Below, piece after piece: positions 25,950-34,938 of a DNA stretch of 64,000 nucleotides (position 1 is its first letter; each line of letters starts with the position of its first letter). Made by a program: the position numbers and the translations under genes. The notes under the pieces are model-generated. The model saw only the letters and a list, made by a program, of their open reading frames with translations. It had not been told where the DNA came from and did not search any database. This DNA is from Flavobacterium pallidum. GTDB taxonomy: Bacteria; Bacteroidota; Bacteroidia; Flavobacteriales; Flavobacteriaceae. The stretch is from the NCBI RefSeq assembly GCF_003097535.1, contig NZ_CP029187.1, positions 62,001 to 126,000 of the forward strand, read 5' to 3'.

Positions 25950-28349
25950 ATTCATGAGGGTAACGTACCATGGATCCTTTTTGACTTCCACCCCGTAGCC
26001 ATAGCCATAACCATAGCCGTAACCATATCCATAACCGTAGCCGTAGCCATAACCGTAGCCGTAGCCTTTCTTACTGTAGGTATCATTAAGAAGGATTGAC
26101 ATGTTCGGTAATTTCTTGTCTTCGTAAAGCGTTTGTGGGATCTTAAGCATACGCTTGTCAAGGAAATTCGCCCTGACCACATAGATGACAGAATCCGCAT
26201 ATTTAGCAATAAGCAAGGTATCAGTTACAAGGCTTACCGGTGCAGTATCTACAATAATATAATCGTACTCTTTCTTAATTTTTTCAAATAAAGTGCCCAC
26301 TTTATCACTCAAAAGCAATTCTGCCGGGTTTGGCGGTATGACACCCGCAGGCAATACGTAGAAATTATCATAACCATCCAGCTTAATAATCAGGTCGTCT
26401 ACGTTAACATCCTTAGAGGATAAATAAGTTGTGATCCCACGGTTCGGGAGCGTCATATATTCATCCAGCTTAGGGTTCCTGATATCAAGCCCTACGAGCA
26501 ACACTTTTTTCCCTGACAACGCGAAAGTACCCGCAAGGTTTACCGATATAAAGGTCTTACCTTCTTTAGGGAAAGTAGAGGTCATGAATATGGTCTTTGC
26601 GATACCATCCTGTGTATCGGTAACAATAAAATCAAGATTTGTCCTGATGATACGCATCGCTTCCGCAGAACTTGAGCGGCTGTTCACCCTGATCAATTCA
26701 TCATGCGTTTCTGATTTCGGGACATCTCCTATAAACGGAATGGTAACGCGGCTTTCCACATCAAACCTGTTGATAATTTTGCTGTTCAGCAGATCGCGGA
26801 TATAAATAATCAGGAATGGGATTAAAAGTCCCAGGAACATTCCCAATAAGTAAATGAATTCCCTTTTTGGAGAAATAGCCGTTGGGTTAGGGTAAGCGGC
26901 ATCAATGATCTTGGAATTTGCAGCAGTAGCAGCCAATGAAATGGCATTTTCCTCCCTCTTTTGCAACAGGTAAAGATACAATGTTTCCTTGATTCCCTGA
27001 TTTCTTGAAATGCCCCTGGCAATTTTTTCCTGCTCCGGGATCTGTCCGATTTTACCCGAAACGATTTTTTCCTGCGCTTCAAGATCGCGTTTCTTAATTA
27101 GCAAGGTAGACTTAAGATTTCTTAGTGTCTTAAGCAAGCTTGTTTTCAAATCCCCAATTTCGTTTTTGAGGTTAATTATATAATCGTTTTCTTCGGTTCC
27201 TCCGGGTGTCACCCTGGCAAGGCGCGTAACTTTCGTATTGTAAGTAAATATCAATTCCGAAGCATCGCCATCCTGGACGAGGTTAGCAGGTATCACTTCA
27301 TTGTTGGCATTTTTGTTAAGAAAATCGATGAGAAAATCCACCACATTAATATTAGATGATATTTCTATTATCTGTTTTTCGAAAGCATTTGAAGTCTCTA
27401 CAAAAATACTGGCATCGGTAGCGAGATCGGTAATCTTGTTTTCCTTTTTAAATTTTTGCATCCCACCTTCAACACTGTCCAGTTCCTTGGTGATATTTAC
27501 CAGTCGGCGGTTGATGAAATCCCTGGTTTTGCTCGACACATCATTCTTATCCTTGATGGCATCTTCATTATACTTGTAAATGAGCATATTCAGGAAATCG
27601 GCACCAATTTCCTTAACGGGATCGGTAACGGTAAGATTCAGCACACTTGTGGTCATTTTATTGGCAGGTTCCACCTTCAGCCTGGCCTGATAGGAATTCA
27701 CCACTTTATTAATGGAAATCAGTTTCACCATCGTTTTGCCAACTTTTGGCGACTGGCCGTTTTCCAACACATTCCGTGTAATTACAATATCACCGAATTT
27801 GCATTTGATGGTTTCCCCGTAAGAATATCTGCCTTTCTTTTTCAGTAATTCATCCGCGAGCTCATATTGGGTTGGAGAGACTGCAGTAATTGTAAATGTG
27901 GTATCGGTATCATAAAAATTCGGGGCCTTATTGATGAAATTCACTTTAATCCCGGAGTTCTTATAGGCCTGAGAAGTTTTAAACCTACCTTCATTAAAGT
28001 AAGCCACATTCAGGTTTAATTCCAATATGGTATTTTTAACCAAAGTCCTTGAACGCAAGACCTCAATCTCATTATCGACGTTGCTTTTTACACCACCGAG
28101 AAGACCCAAATCACCGAATGACGTAAGCTCTGACGCAACACCTCCCTTTTTGTCATCCTTAATTAATATACTGGCTTCAATCTTATAAATTGGCGTAGCA
28201 TAACGAAGGTAAAAATAGCAGGCAAACGTACAAAGCAGGCAAGAAAGCACAAACCATTTCCAATGGAAAATATACTTACCGATCTGCTCTTTGATATTAT
28301 ACTGACTTTGCGAAAAGTCTTCAGTAATAGAGGGTTTATTGCTTTGCAT
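25929..28349 (-). CDS. wzc: Wzc-type polysaccharide co-polymerase and bacterial tyrosine kinase
   Basis: 806 residues. A Wzz-type N-terminal region with membrane helices (near 33-50 and 500-520) encloses a long periplasmic coiled-coil part. The cytoplasmic BY-kinase domain has Walker A STFPKEGKT (about 588-596), Walker A' region LLVGLDIRNP (about 613-622), where the usual first Asp is Gly, and Walker B IIVDTAP (about 700). The C-terminus carries twelve alternating Gly-Tyr pairs, the autophosphorylation cluster. It controls polymer length and export together with Wza, whose gene ends 2 bp upstream. The convergent PHP phosphatase probably reverses the phosphorylation. The Gly substitution in A' is a reading from sequence; its effect is not known. 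Confidence 0.93.
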   Translation of the reverse strand: MQSNKPSITEDFSQSQYNIKEQIGKYIFHWKWFVLSCLLCTFACYFYLRYATPIYKIEASILIKDDKKGGVASELTSFGDLGLLGGVKSNVDNEIEVLRSRTLVKNTILELNLNVAYFNEGRFKTSQAYKNSGIKVNFINKAPNFYDTDTTFTITAVSPTQYELADELLKKKGRYSYGETIKCKFGDIVITRNVLENGQSPKVGKTMVKLISINKVVNSYQARLKVEPANKMTTSVLNLTVTDPVKEIGADFLNMLIYKYNEDAIKDKNDVSSKTRDFINRRLVNITKELDSVEGGMQKFKKENKITDLATDASIFVETSNAFEKQIIEISSNINVVDFLIDFLNKNANNEVIPANLVQDGDASELIFTYNTKVTRLARVTPGGTEENDYIINLKNEIGDLKTSLLKTLRNLKSTLLIKKRDLEAQEKIVSGKIGQIPEQEKIARGISRNQGIKETLYLYLLQKREENAISLAATAANSKIIDAAYPNPTAISPKREFIYLLGMFLGLLIPFLIIYIRDLLNSKIINRFDVESRVTIPFIGDVPKSETHDELIRVNSRSSSAEAMRIIRTNLDFIVTDTQDGIAKTIFMTSTFPKEGKTFISVNLAGTFALSGKKVLLVGLDIRNPKLDEYMTLPNRGITTYLSSKDVNVDDLIIKLDGYDNFYVLPAGVIPPNPAELLLSDKVGTLFEKIKKEYDYIIVDTAPVSLVTDTLLIAKYADSVIYVVRANFLDKRMLKIPQTLYEDKKLPNMSILLNDTYSKKGYGYGYGYGYGYGYGYGYGYGYGYGVEVKKDPWYVTLMNKLKRKP
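25992..26066 (-). repeat. Gly-Tyr dipeptide tract, 25 codons, in the Wzc tail
   Basis: Thirteen Gly and twelve Tyr codons alternate without interruption. The DNA is a degenerate 6-bp tandem repeat that mixes gcc/acc/tcc/ccc with gta/ata on the plus strand, so it can change length by slippage without leaving frame. Confidence 0.95.
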
Positions 28350-28351
28350 AA

Positions 28352-29125
28352 TTATCTCGCAATCAATGCGATTATGGTGATTAATAAAGAAATTGCAGAT
28401 ATACCAACCGTTACATTGGGTCCGACAACTGATGAATTGACCTTGGTTTGATTTGGTTTCACATAAACCACGTCATTCTGATCGAGATAATAAAAAGGGG
28501 AATTGATAAAATCCGCAGAAGTGATATCTACAAAATGATGCGTCTTTACACCATCAACATCCCTGATGATCAGGATTTCTTTACGGTCTCCGTAAATGGT
28601 GAGGTCACCCGCCTGGCTCAAAGCTTCCGGCAAGGTAATCCTCTCCGTCTGTACCGTATAAAGCCCCGGACGCACTACTTCACCCATCACTGAAATTTTA
28701 TAATTTACGATCCGGAGGTTGACGATTGGTGACGTAATGTATTTCTTAAGTGCTGTTTTAATTTTATCGACCGCCTGGCTTTTTGTAAGTCCGCCCACTT
28801 TAATCTGCCCCAAAATCGGGAATTCGATGTTGCCATCCTTGTCTATAAGATAAGTCTGATACCTTACGCCAGAGCCGCCGCTCCTGTCCTGGTCTTCAAG
28901 GCTGGAGGCAGAATAAGTAATCAGGTTGTATGGGACTGCAGCCTCAGGAACAGGCGATGAAATGATGATCAGCAGTAAGTCATCTGATTGTAACAGCGGC
29001 TCAAAATCAACTTTTTCACCCCCTTTAACATTCTCAATACCCTGAAAATAAACCAACTTTTTCTTCGATTGGCATGAAAACAGAAAAACCGCGAGACACA
29101 ACAGACAAAATATCCTCTTTATCAT
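28352..29125 (-). CDS. wza: Wza-type polysaccharide export outer-membrane lipoprotein
   Basis: 257 residues. The lipoprotein signal ends FLFSC with lipidated Cys18. A Poly_export domain (about 45-140, containing DLLLIIISSP and the GNIEFPILGQIKVGGLT region) is followed by an SLBB domain (MGEVVRPGLYTV) and a C-terminal hydrophobic helix (about 236-255). It forms the outer-membrane exit channel and works with Wzc, which starts 2 bp downstream. It is shorter than enterobacterial Wza (about 380 residues), as is usual in Bacteroidota. Confidence 0.93.
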   Translation of the reverse strand: MIKRIFCLLCLAVFLFSCQSKKKLVYFQGIENVKGGEKVDFEPLLQSDDLLLIIISSPVPEAAVPYNLITYSASSLEDQDRSGGSGVRYQTYLIDKDGNIEFPILGQIKVGGLTKSQAVDKIKTALKKYITSPIVNLRIVNYKISVMGEVVRPGLYTVQTERITLPEALSQAGDLTIYGDRKEILIIRDVDGVKTHHFVDITSADFINSPFYYLDQNDVVYVKPNQTKVNSSVVGPNVTVGISAISLLITIIALIAR

Positions 29126-29163
29126 AAATAATTTATTACATTTTCAGGCAGAAAATTCTTTTC

Positions 29164-29209
29164 AAAAAGCTTTTTAAAACGTTGCAAATATAGTCATTTA
29201 AGCTTAAAT
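29164..29209. promoter_or_regulatory. Two AAGCTT-centred palindromes flanking the wza -7 element
   Basis: AAAAAGCTTTTT at 29164-29175 and ATTTAAGCTTAAAT at 29196-29209 are perfect palindromes with centres 33 bp apart, about three helical turns. One sits near the predicted transcription start and the other in the -7/-33 spacer, as expected of an operator pair. AT-rich palindromes arise by chance, so this is only a candidate. Confidence 0.35.
29185..29192 (-). promoter_or_regulatory. Candidate -7 element for wza-wzc
   Basis: The minus strand reads TATATTTG, a full TAnnTTTG match, about 60 bases upstream of the wza ATG. No TTG is found at -33, which suggests a regulated or weak promoter. Confidence 0.45.
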
Positions 29210-29232
29210 TCCCTGATATACTTTCATTTTGG

Positions 29233-31209
29233 TCAGTTGACTTTATCCAAAGAGGCAAAATCAGAATTCATACTTTTGAACTCAGGCACAATCATTTTCA
29301 TTTTTGTAACTATTTTCTCATTTTCGCAATGATCATGGGCAATGGCAATCAAATCATGGATTTGTGCAGGAGTAATATCCGAATCATCATAAGCTTCCTG
29401 CGCGATCATGATTTTTTCATGGTGCGTCGGCAGGGTTTTCGCTGAATCATTCAACAATTCCTCGTATAATTTTTCCCCCGGCCTCAACCCGACAATCTGG
29501 ATCTTGATTTCCTTGTCTGGTGTAAAACCGGCAAGACGTATCATTTTATTGGCCAGGTCTATAATTTTCACAGGTTTGCCCATATCGAAGATGTAAATCT
29601 CTCCTCCCCTTCCCATAGCTCCCGCTTCCAAAACCAACTGGCAGGCTTCAGGAATGGTCATGAAATAACGGATGATTTCCGGATGTGTAATCGTGACCGG
29701 CCCGCCTTTTGCGATTTGTTCCGTAAACAACGGCACTACAGAGCCATTGGACCCCAATACATTACCAAACCGCGTCGTAATGAATTTTGTCCTGCACTCG
29801 CCCGTATTTTTGAGCAGCCTGCAATGCAGCGACTGCACGTATTTTTCGGCGATGCGCTTGCTTGCGCCCATCACATTGCTCGGATTTACAGCTTTATCTG
29901 TTGAAACCATCACAAAACTTTCCACATTGTATTCACACGAAAGATCGGTAATGTTTTTTGTTCCCATAACATTCACAAAAACGGCCTGTGAAGGGTTTTC
30001 TTCCATTAAAGGAACATGCTTGTATGCCGCTGCGTGGTAAACGACATCGGGCTTAAATTTCGAAAAGACCTTTTCCATCGATTGCCTGTTCCTGATATCA
30101 CCAATAATACTGGTGGTATGGGCCTCAGGAAAAAGTTTGCTGATTTCAAGTGTCAGGTGGTGTAAAGGCGTTTCGGCCTGATCGAGCATAATGACCCTTT
30201 TCGGACTGAAATTAATGACCTGCCTGGTAATTTCACTCCCGATAGAACCCGCAGCACCGGTAATCAAAACGGTCTTGTTGTGAATTTGTGCCGAAATCGA
30301 CTTGTTGTCCAAAACGATCGGCTTTCTTTCAAGAAGATCCTGTATCTGAAAATTCTTCACCTTCTGCGAGATCTCCTTACGGTCTTCCCAATCAGAAATC
30401 AGCGGGACCGTATAGACTTTATAATTGTATTCGAGGCATTCATCCACTAAAGTCAGTTTTTCGTCCTTAGTGAGGCTTTTATCAGCAATAATCAATGCCT
30501 CGGCTTCAATAGAACGCATGATAACCGGAATCCTTTTTGACAGGTTCAAAATGGGAAGATTCAGGATCCTTTTAGAAGAATTCTGGTGCTGCTTATCCAC
30601 AAAACCTACAATCCTGAAACGGGCAGGTTTTTCAGATTTCAGGGCATTGGCCACCGAAATCGCATTGGCATCCGAACCATAAATCAAGGCACGGATCAGG
30701 TCATTGGTCTGTCTTCCGGAAAAATAAATTTCGAAAGTCTGCTTTACCACAATCCGATACAGGAACAGCCCGCAAAACGAAAATATAAAGTTGATAAAAA
30801 GCCCTGCATTCATGAACAATTTATGCCCGTTAAGGAATAAGCAGCCATAATTGGTCAATACAAGGAAAAGCAATGTCAGGAATAATGCAATGAAAATCTT
30901 GACTGCGTCAATAAACGACGAGTGCCTGATAATCCCGGAGTACGTCCTGAAAAGCCAGAAGAAAAACAGGTTAAAAAGCAGGTAAGCCCCAACTATAAAA
31001 GGGATAAGTCCTTTATGGATAAAATTCTTATCCATTTCTGCCAGCATCTTGAAAGTCATAAACGCACAAAAAGAAACCACAAGCATATCGAGCGTCAGGA
31101 TGATCCAACGCGGCAGATAACTCATGTTCCTTACGTCACCAATGCCTTTGAGCCTGTCGACAACAAGCTTTGTAAATGATACCAGGTTCCTTTTTCTAAT
31201 CGCAGCCAA
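29233..31209 (-). CDS. Membrane-bound NDP-sugar 4,6-dehydratase, PglF/WbpM/CapD type
   Basis: 658 residues. Four membrane helices occupy the first 150 residues, followed by a CoA-binding-like domain and an extended SDR domain with TGAAGSIGSE (about 316) and STDKAVNPSNVMGASKR (about 433-450). In the latter, Met replaces the usual catalytic Tyr, as in long-form dehydratases. It probably makes UDP-2-acetamido-2,6-dideoxy-4-keto-glucose for the aminotransferase encoded upstream. The start is taken as TTG 31209 because RNMSYLPRWIIL at about residue 29 is usually preceded by an N-terminal extension in relatives. ATG 31125 is the alternative. Confidence 0.88.
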   Translation of the reverse strand: MAAIRKRNLVSFTKLVVDRLKGIGDVRNMSYLPRWIILTLDMLVVSFCAFMTFKMLAEMDKNFIHKGLIPFIVGAYLLFNLFFFWLFRTYSGIIRHSSFIDAVKIFIALFLTLLFLVLTNYGCLFLNGHKLFMNAGLFINFIFSFCGLFLYRIVVKQTFEIYFSGRQTNDLIRALIYGSDANAISVANALKSEKPARFRIVGFVDKQHQNSSKRILNLPILNLSKRIPVIMRSIEAEALIIADKSLTKDEKLTLVDECLEYNYKVYTVPLISDWEDRKEISQKVKNFQIQDLLERKPIVLDNKSISAQIHNKTVLITGAAGSIGSEITRQVINFSPKRVIMLDQAETPLHHLTLEISKLFPEAHTTSIIGDIRNRQSMEKVFSKFKPDVVYHAAAYKHVPLMEENPSQAVFVNVMGTKNITDLSCEYNVESFVMVSTDKAVNPSNVMGASKRIAEKYVQSLHCRLLKNTGECRTKFITTRFGNVLGSNGSVVPLFTEQIAKGGPVTITHPEIIRYFMTIPEACQLVLEAGAMGRGGEIYIFDMGKPVKIIDLANKMIRLAGFTPDKEIKIQIVGLRPGEKLYEELLNDSAKTLPTHHEKIMIAQEAYDDSDITPAQIHDLIAIAHDHCENEKIVTKMKMIVPEFKSMNSDFASLDKVN

Positions 31210-31247
31210 TGATTCTAAATCTTTTAGTAAGGTCAGAATTTATTTAG

Positions 31248-31255
31248 CAAAAATA
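31248..31255 (-). promoter_or_regulatory. Candidate internal -7 element upstream of the dehydratase
   Basis: The minus strand reads TATTTTTG, matching TAnnTTTG, about 39 bases upstream of the TTG start at 31209, in the 101-bp gap after the aminotransferase. No TTG at -33. It could allow separate expression of the dehydratase. Confidence 0.35.
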
Positions 31256-31310
31256 ACTTAAAAAGTAGGTTTTACTATTAATAATTCCAAATATGATTAT
31301 TTTTCTGAGT

Positions 31311-32453
31311 TTAACCAAAAAAAACTTTAATTGCCTCTAACATTCTGTCTTTGTCGTTTTGGGTCATGTTTGAGCCGGAAGGAAGGCACAATCCGTCATC
31401 GAATAATGTCTCGCTTACGTTCGTTCCATAATATGGATATACGGAAAAAATCGGCTGAAGGTGCATGGGTTTCCACAACGGGCGGCTTTCGATGTTGAGG
31501 GTTTCCATAAAAATCCTGAAATCTTCACGCGTTTTTCCGCCTTTCGTTTTTGCAGGATTGATAACAATGGATGTCAGCCAGAAATTCGGGAAATAATCAC
31601 CATTCGGTACATCAAAAACGGTCACTCCATCAATATTTTCAAAAGCTTTCACATAAAAATCATGCATGTCCCTCCTTGCCTGTACATGCTTATCCAAAAC
31701 CTCCATCTGCCCGCGGCCGATTCCTGCACAAATGTTGCTCATCCGGTAATTATAACCGATTTCGCTATGCTGGTAATGCGGGGCATTGTCACGGGATTGC
31801 GTGGAGAAAAATACGGCACGGTTTTTCAATTCCTTTGTTTTGGTGACGATAGCACCGCCTCCGGAAGTGGTGATGATTTTATTCCCGTTGAAAGACAACA
31901 CACTGACATCGCCAAAAGTACCGCATTTACGGCCTTTGTAGGAGCTTCCCAAAGCTTCAGCGCTGTCTTCAAGGATTGGGATATTATATTGATCTGCCAC
32001 TTTCCTGATGTCATCAATCTTATACGGAACGCCGTATAAATGTACCGGAATGATCGCTTTTGGCTTTTTGCCTTTTGAAATCCTGTCTTTAATAGCTTCT
32101 TCCAATGCTACCGGACACATATTCCAGGTATCTGCTTCGCTATCGATAAAAACCGGAATGGCACCCTGATACAATATCGGATTTGCCGATGCCGAAAAAG
32201 TCATGCTTTGGCAAATCACCTCATCACCCGCCTTAACACCAAGTAAAATCAACCCCAGATGGATTGCGGCAGTGCCTGAACTCAATGCACCTACATGCAC
32301 TTCTTCTCCCAGGTATTTTTCCAGATCCTGCTCTAAACCTGAAACATTAGGCCCAAGCGGAGCCACCCAATTCGTATCAAAAGCCTGCTGAACAAATGCC
32401 TGTTCGTTGCCTCCCATATGTGGCGATGAAAGCCAAATTTTGTCGTTATTCAT
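31311..32453 (-). CDS. DegT/DnrJ/EryC1-family sugar aminotransferase, PglE-like
   Basis: 380 residues, fold type I PLP enzyme. PLP-binding features include SSGTAAIHLGL, EDSAEALGSSYKG and SFNGNKIITTSGGG with the Schiff-base Lys near residue 193. It most likely aminates the 4-keto sugar made by the dehydratase encoded next (29233-31209), giving a 4-amino-4,6-dideoxy-GlcNAc donor as in bacillosamine synthesis. The product is loaded onto lipid by the PglC-like transferase encoded just upstream. A PglD-type acetyltransferase is not adjacent; the hexapeptide protein at 37961 is a possible substitute. Confidence 0.88.
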   Translation of the reverse strand: MNNDKIWLSSPHMGGNEQAFVQQAFDTNWVAPLGPNVSGLEQDLEKYLGEEVHVGALSSGTAAIHLGLILLGVKAGDEVICQSMTFSASANPILYQGAIPVFIDSEADTWNMCPVALEEAIKDRISKGKKPKAIIPVHLYGVPYKIDDIRKVADQYNIPILEDSAEALGSSYKGRKCGTFGDVSVLSFNGNKIITTSGGGAIVTKTKELKNRAVFFSTQSRDNAPHYQHSEIGYNYRMSNICAGIGRGQMEVLDKHVQARRDMHDFYVKAFENIDGVTVFDVPNGDYFPNFWLTSIVINPAKTKGGKTREDFRIFMETLNIESRPLWKPMHLQPIFSVYPYYGTNVSETLFDDGLCLPSGSNMTQNDKDRMLEAIKVFFG

Positions 32454-32525
32454 TTTGTATTTTATGTTGTGAATTTAAAAAAAGTCGCGTCAACTCCAAA
32501 TAAGGCAAATGACGTATTGTGAAAA

Positions 32526-33122
32526 CTATGCCCTAAATATAATCTTTTTGAAATAGGAGAACAGTACCGTGAAGTACTTTTTAAGGTCAAACCCGGTGAC
32601 CAGATCGATATCCATTTCACACTTTACAGGCACGAGGGTTTCTTCGTAATATTTCACCGGATCATCAACCTTATCAAGCAATTCTTCCTCATTGCTGAAT
32701 TTAATGGCCGATGGACTCAGGAGCCCTGGTTTAAGGATCAGGATCTTTTGGTAATAATTCCGGAATTTCTCGGCGTAAAAAGGAACCTGCGGCCTTGAAC
32801 CCACCACCGACATCTGCCCCAGGATGATATTAAATAGCTGTGGCAGTTCGTCGATCTTATATTTCCTGAGTATAAAACCTATAGCCGTGATGCGTTCGTC
32901 ATGGAGCCCTTTGGTAAGCCCTAGTTCATCTTCGCTGGATTTTTTCATCGTCCGGAGTTTATAAATACGGAACGGCCTGAAATCCTTCCCGCTTCGCACC
33001 TGTGAAAAAACAACCGGAAACCCCTGCCCTGCAATCATGATTATTGCTAAAATCAGCAAAAAGGGCAACAATATTATTGCGGCCACAGTTGAAATTACAA
33101 TATCGAAAAAGCGTATCAGCAT
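32526..33122 (-). CDS. Initiating sugar-phosphate transferase, PglC-like
   Basis: 198 residues. An N-terminal hydrophobic segment (about 3-30) is followed by the bacterial sugar transferase domain: YKLRTMKKS, KYKIDELPQLFNIILGQMSVVGSRPQ and the LLSPSA region. It transfers a UDP-sugar phosphate to undecaprenyl phosphate to start a glycan. The short, single-membrane-segment form is like PglC. The adjacent PglE/PglF-like genes suggest a diNAc-bacillosamine-type substrate. A second enzyme of this class is encoded at 36227, so the locus may start two glycans. Confidence 0.92.
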   Translation of the reverse strand: MLIRFFDIVISTVAAIILLPFLLILAIIMIAGQGFPVVFSQVRSGKDFRPFRIYKLRTMKKSSEDELGLTKGLHDERITAIGFILRKYKIDELPQLFNIILGQMSVVGSRPQVPFYAEKFRNYYQKILILKPGLLSPSAIKFSNEEELLDKVDDPVKYYEETLVPVKCEMDIDLVTGFDLKKYFTVLFSYFKKIIFRA

Positions 33123-33125
33123 GGT

Positions 33126-33866
33126 TTAATTTTTGAACAACCTGTAATACCACATCCCGAAATATTCGTGTAAAGCCCGTTCACTCAATTGCATTTTTGA
33201 CCAGGAAGGATTCCATGAATAAATGGATTTATCGGGATCTTTTTTTACCATGAAACCCGTCGGAACAGCCATCGGGTGTAATCCCGTCCTTCTGAAAGTT
33301 TCCATAGCGCGAGGCATGTGTATGGCGCTTGTCACTAAAAAAAAACTACCCTTATCTCCGAAACGCGCCTTAAAATCCCTGGCTTCTTCCCAGGTTGATG
33401 ATGGTTTTACAAGCAGCAACGTGTCTTTAGGATTCACCCCCAACCCTACTGCTGTATTTGCCAAAACAGTTGCGTTCGGCATCCTGCCCGTGACCGAAAA
33501 TCCGGAACAGATCAGTTTCCTGCCCGGTTTTTGCCGGTAAAGCATCACACCCTGTACCAAACGTCCCAAAGCACTTTCATTGAGCTGCCCGAAAGGTGGC
33601 AACGCGGCATCATTTACATGCCCGCCGCCCAAAACCATTATAGGAATGTCCAGATTCGCATTGGCATCTGAGTAATTTGAGGCATATTGGCTTTCAAGAT
33701 GATGCACCAGCACAATCGGAAGCGGCGTGGCGGTGAACAGATACAATTCGGCTACCGCGAAAATGATCAGTCCTTTGCATGTTTTATAAAACCGGAATTT
33801 GTGAAATATCCCGGCAAGGATCAATAAAATCCAGAAAATCAACAACGGATTTAAAATTGATCCCAC
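33126..33866 (-). CDS. YdcF/ElyC-family (DUF218) membrane protein
   Basis: 246 residues. Two N-terminal hydrophobic segments (about 5-22 and 33-50) precede a DUF218 domain with IMVLGGGHVND, a GRKLICSGF strand and SSTWEEARDF. These match the ElyC/SanA/YdcF family, linked in other bacteria to envelope polysaccharide assembly and undecaprenyl phosphate use. Spacing of 3-4 bp to the neighbouring genes places it in the operon. The exact reaction is unknown. Confidence 0.85.
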   Translation of the reverse strand: MGSILNPLLIFWILLILAGIFHKFRFYKTCKGLIIFAVAELYLFTATPLPIVLVHHLESQYASNYSDANANLDIPIMVLGGGHVNDAALPPFGQLNESALGRLVQGVMLYRQKPGRKLICSGFSVTGRMPNATVLANTAVGLGVNPKDTLLLVKPSSTWEEARDFKARFGDKGSFFLVTSAIHMPRAMETFRRTGLHPMAVPTGFMVKKDPDKSIYSWNPSWSKMQLSERALHEYFGMWYYRLFKN

Positions 33867-33870
33867 TATC

Positions 33871-34932
33871 TTATTTGCCTAAAAGTTGGTGTTCTTTCAT
33901 CAGGATGGGCAATGAATCCACATCCCTCAGGAAAATCAGGTCTTTCTCAAACTCATACATTTTGTAACCATGGTCGAAATCAGCATCATTGTCCAAAAGC
34001 CTTACGGTATCTGAGGCAAAATTTGCCCCGCCGGCAGCAAAGCACTGCGTAAAAGCTACGTGGCGCACATTGACTTCGGTGATATAAGGCTTTCCGTTTT
34101 CATCTTCCTTAAAATCCACCGTAAAGAATCCGTGCTGTGCAGCGCCAGTATGTGCGAAAAGATGGTCCATCGCGCGTTTGGCTTCCTTCACAAGTTCAGG
34201 TTCATTGAGCAGTCGCCCGAAAGACGTATTTCCTGTGATTCCGGATGGTGCTACTTTAGCCATAATATAATTGACCCTTTCAGCACACGCAGTACGGAGT
34301 AGTTTCCCATTAAAATAAAGCATCTTACAGGCCAGATTCCGTCCCGGAAGGAATTTACTGGCGATAAACTGCGTCACATTCGGGTTGATCTGGATCCAGT
34401 TCTTCAACGAATCTTCGCTATCGACTTTAAGAGAACCCAGTCCGCTCGTACCGCTTGTGCTGCGCACCCAGAAATTTCCTTTCAGCGTATCAAATACTTC
34501 CTTAAGGCTTGCAATATCCCTCGAAAAACTCACCGATGGCGGCACCATATCGAGGTCTTTGAGTATTTCGGTCATTTTGGATTTATCGACAAGCAATTCT
34601 GCCATGGAATGATCCGGAATCAATGCTTTGCAAGGAAGTTCAGCAGTCATTTTCCTTTTGCTCCATTCCATCACTTCCATTTCCGGAAGGATTACGGCCG
34701 CATCGATATTTTGCTCCTTAATGATTTTTTCAATCGCAGTCCAGTAATCGGGACTTGACGCAGGCGGAATGACATAAGTCTTATTGAAAAGATCGTTTTG
34801 GTACAAACCGATGGCCAATGGATTGATGTCTGTCCCGAATAATTCAAACCGCTTGTAAAAACTGTATTTTTTTAATGCGATGGCAAAACTTCTTGGCGTC
34901 GGGCCGCCTACTCCTGTGATTAATATTCTCAT
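33871..34932 (-). CDS. ATP-grasp ligase (carbamoyl-phosphate synthase-like)
   Basis: 353 residues. It begins with a Rossmann-like part (MRILITGVGG, then FGTDINPLAIG). The ATP-grasp region contains LVDKSKMTEIL, FWVRSTSGTSGLGSLKV and a metal-binding end with DFKEDENGKPYITEVNVRH. Such enzymes form amide or similar bonds by way of an acyl phosphate. It lies between the DUF218 gene (4 bp) and a PaaK-like gene (6 bp), so the two ligases may jointly attach an acyl or amino-acid group to the glycan. The substrate is not recognisable. Confidence 0.8.
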   Translation of the reverse strand: MRILITGVGGPTPRSFAIALKKYSFYKRFELFGTDINPLAIGLYQNDLFNKTYVIPPASSPDYWTAIEKIIKEQNIDAAVILPEMEVMEWSKRKMTAELPCKALIPDHSMAELLVDKSKMTEILKDLDMVPPSVSFSRDIASLKEVFDTLKGNFWVRSTSGTSGLGSLKVDSEDSLKNWIQINPNVTQFIASKFLPGRNLACKMLYFNGKLLRTACAERVNYIMAKVAPSGITGNTSFGRLLNEPELVKEAKRAMDHLFAHTGAAQHGFFTVDFKEDENGKPYITEVNVRHVAFTQCFAAGGANFASDTVRLLDNDADFDHGYKMYEFEKDLIFLRDVDSLPILMKEHQLLGK

Positions 34933-34938
34933 TGTCGG

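Noticed and set aside
31256..31280. Hairpin-like sequence in the gap between aminotransferase and dehydratase
   Set aside because: Only a 4-bp stem; most of the apparent symmetry is mirror rather than inverted.
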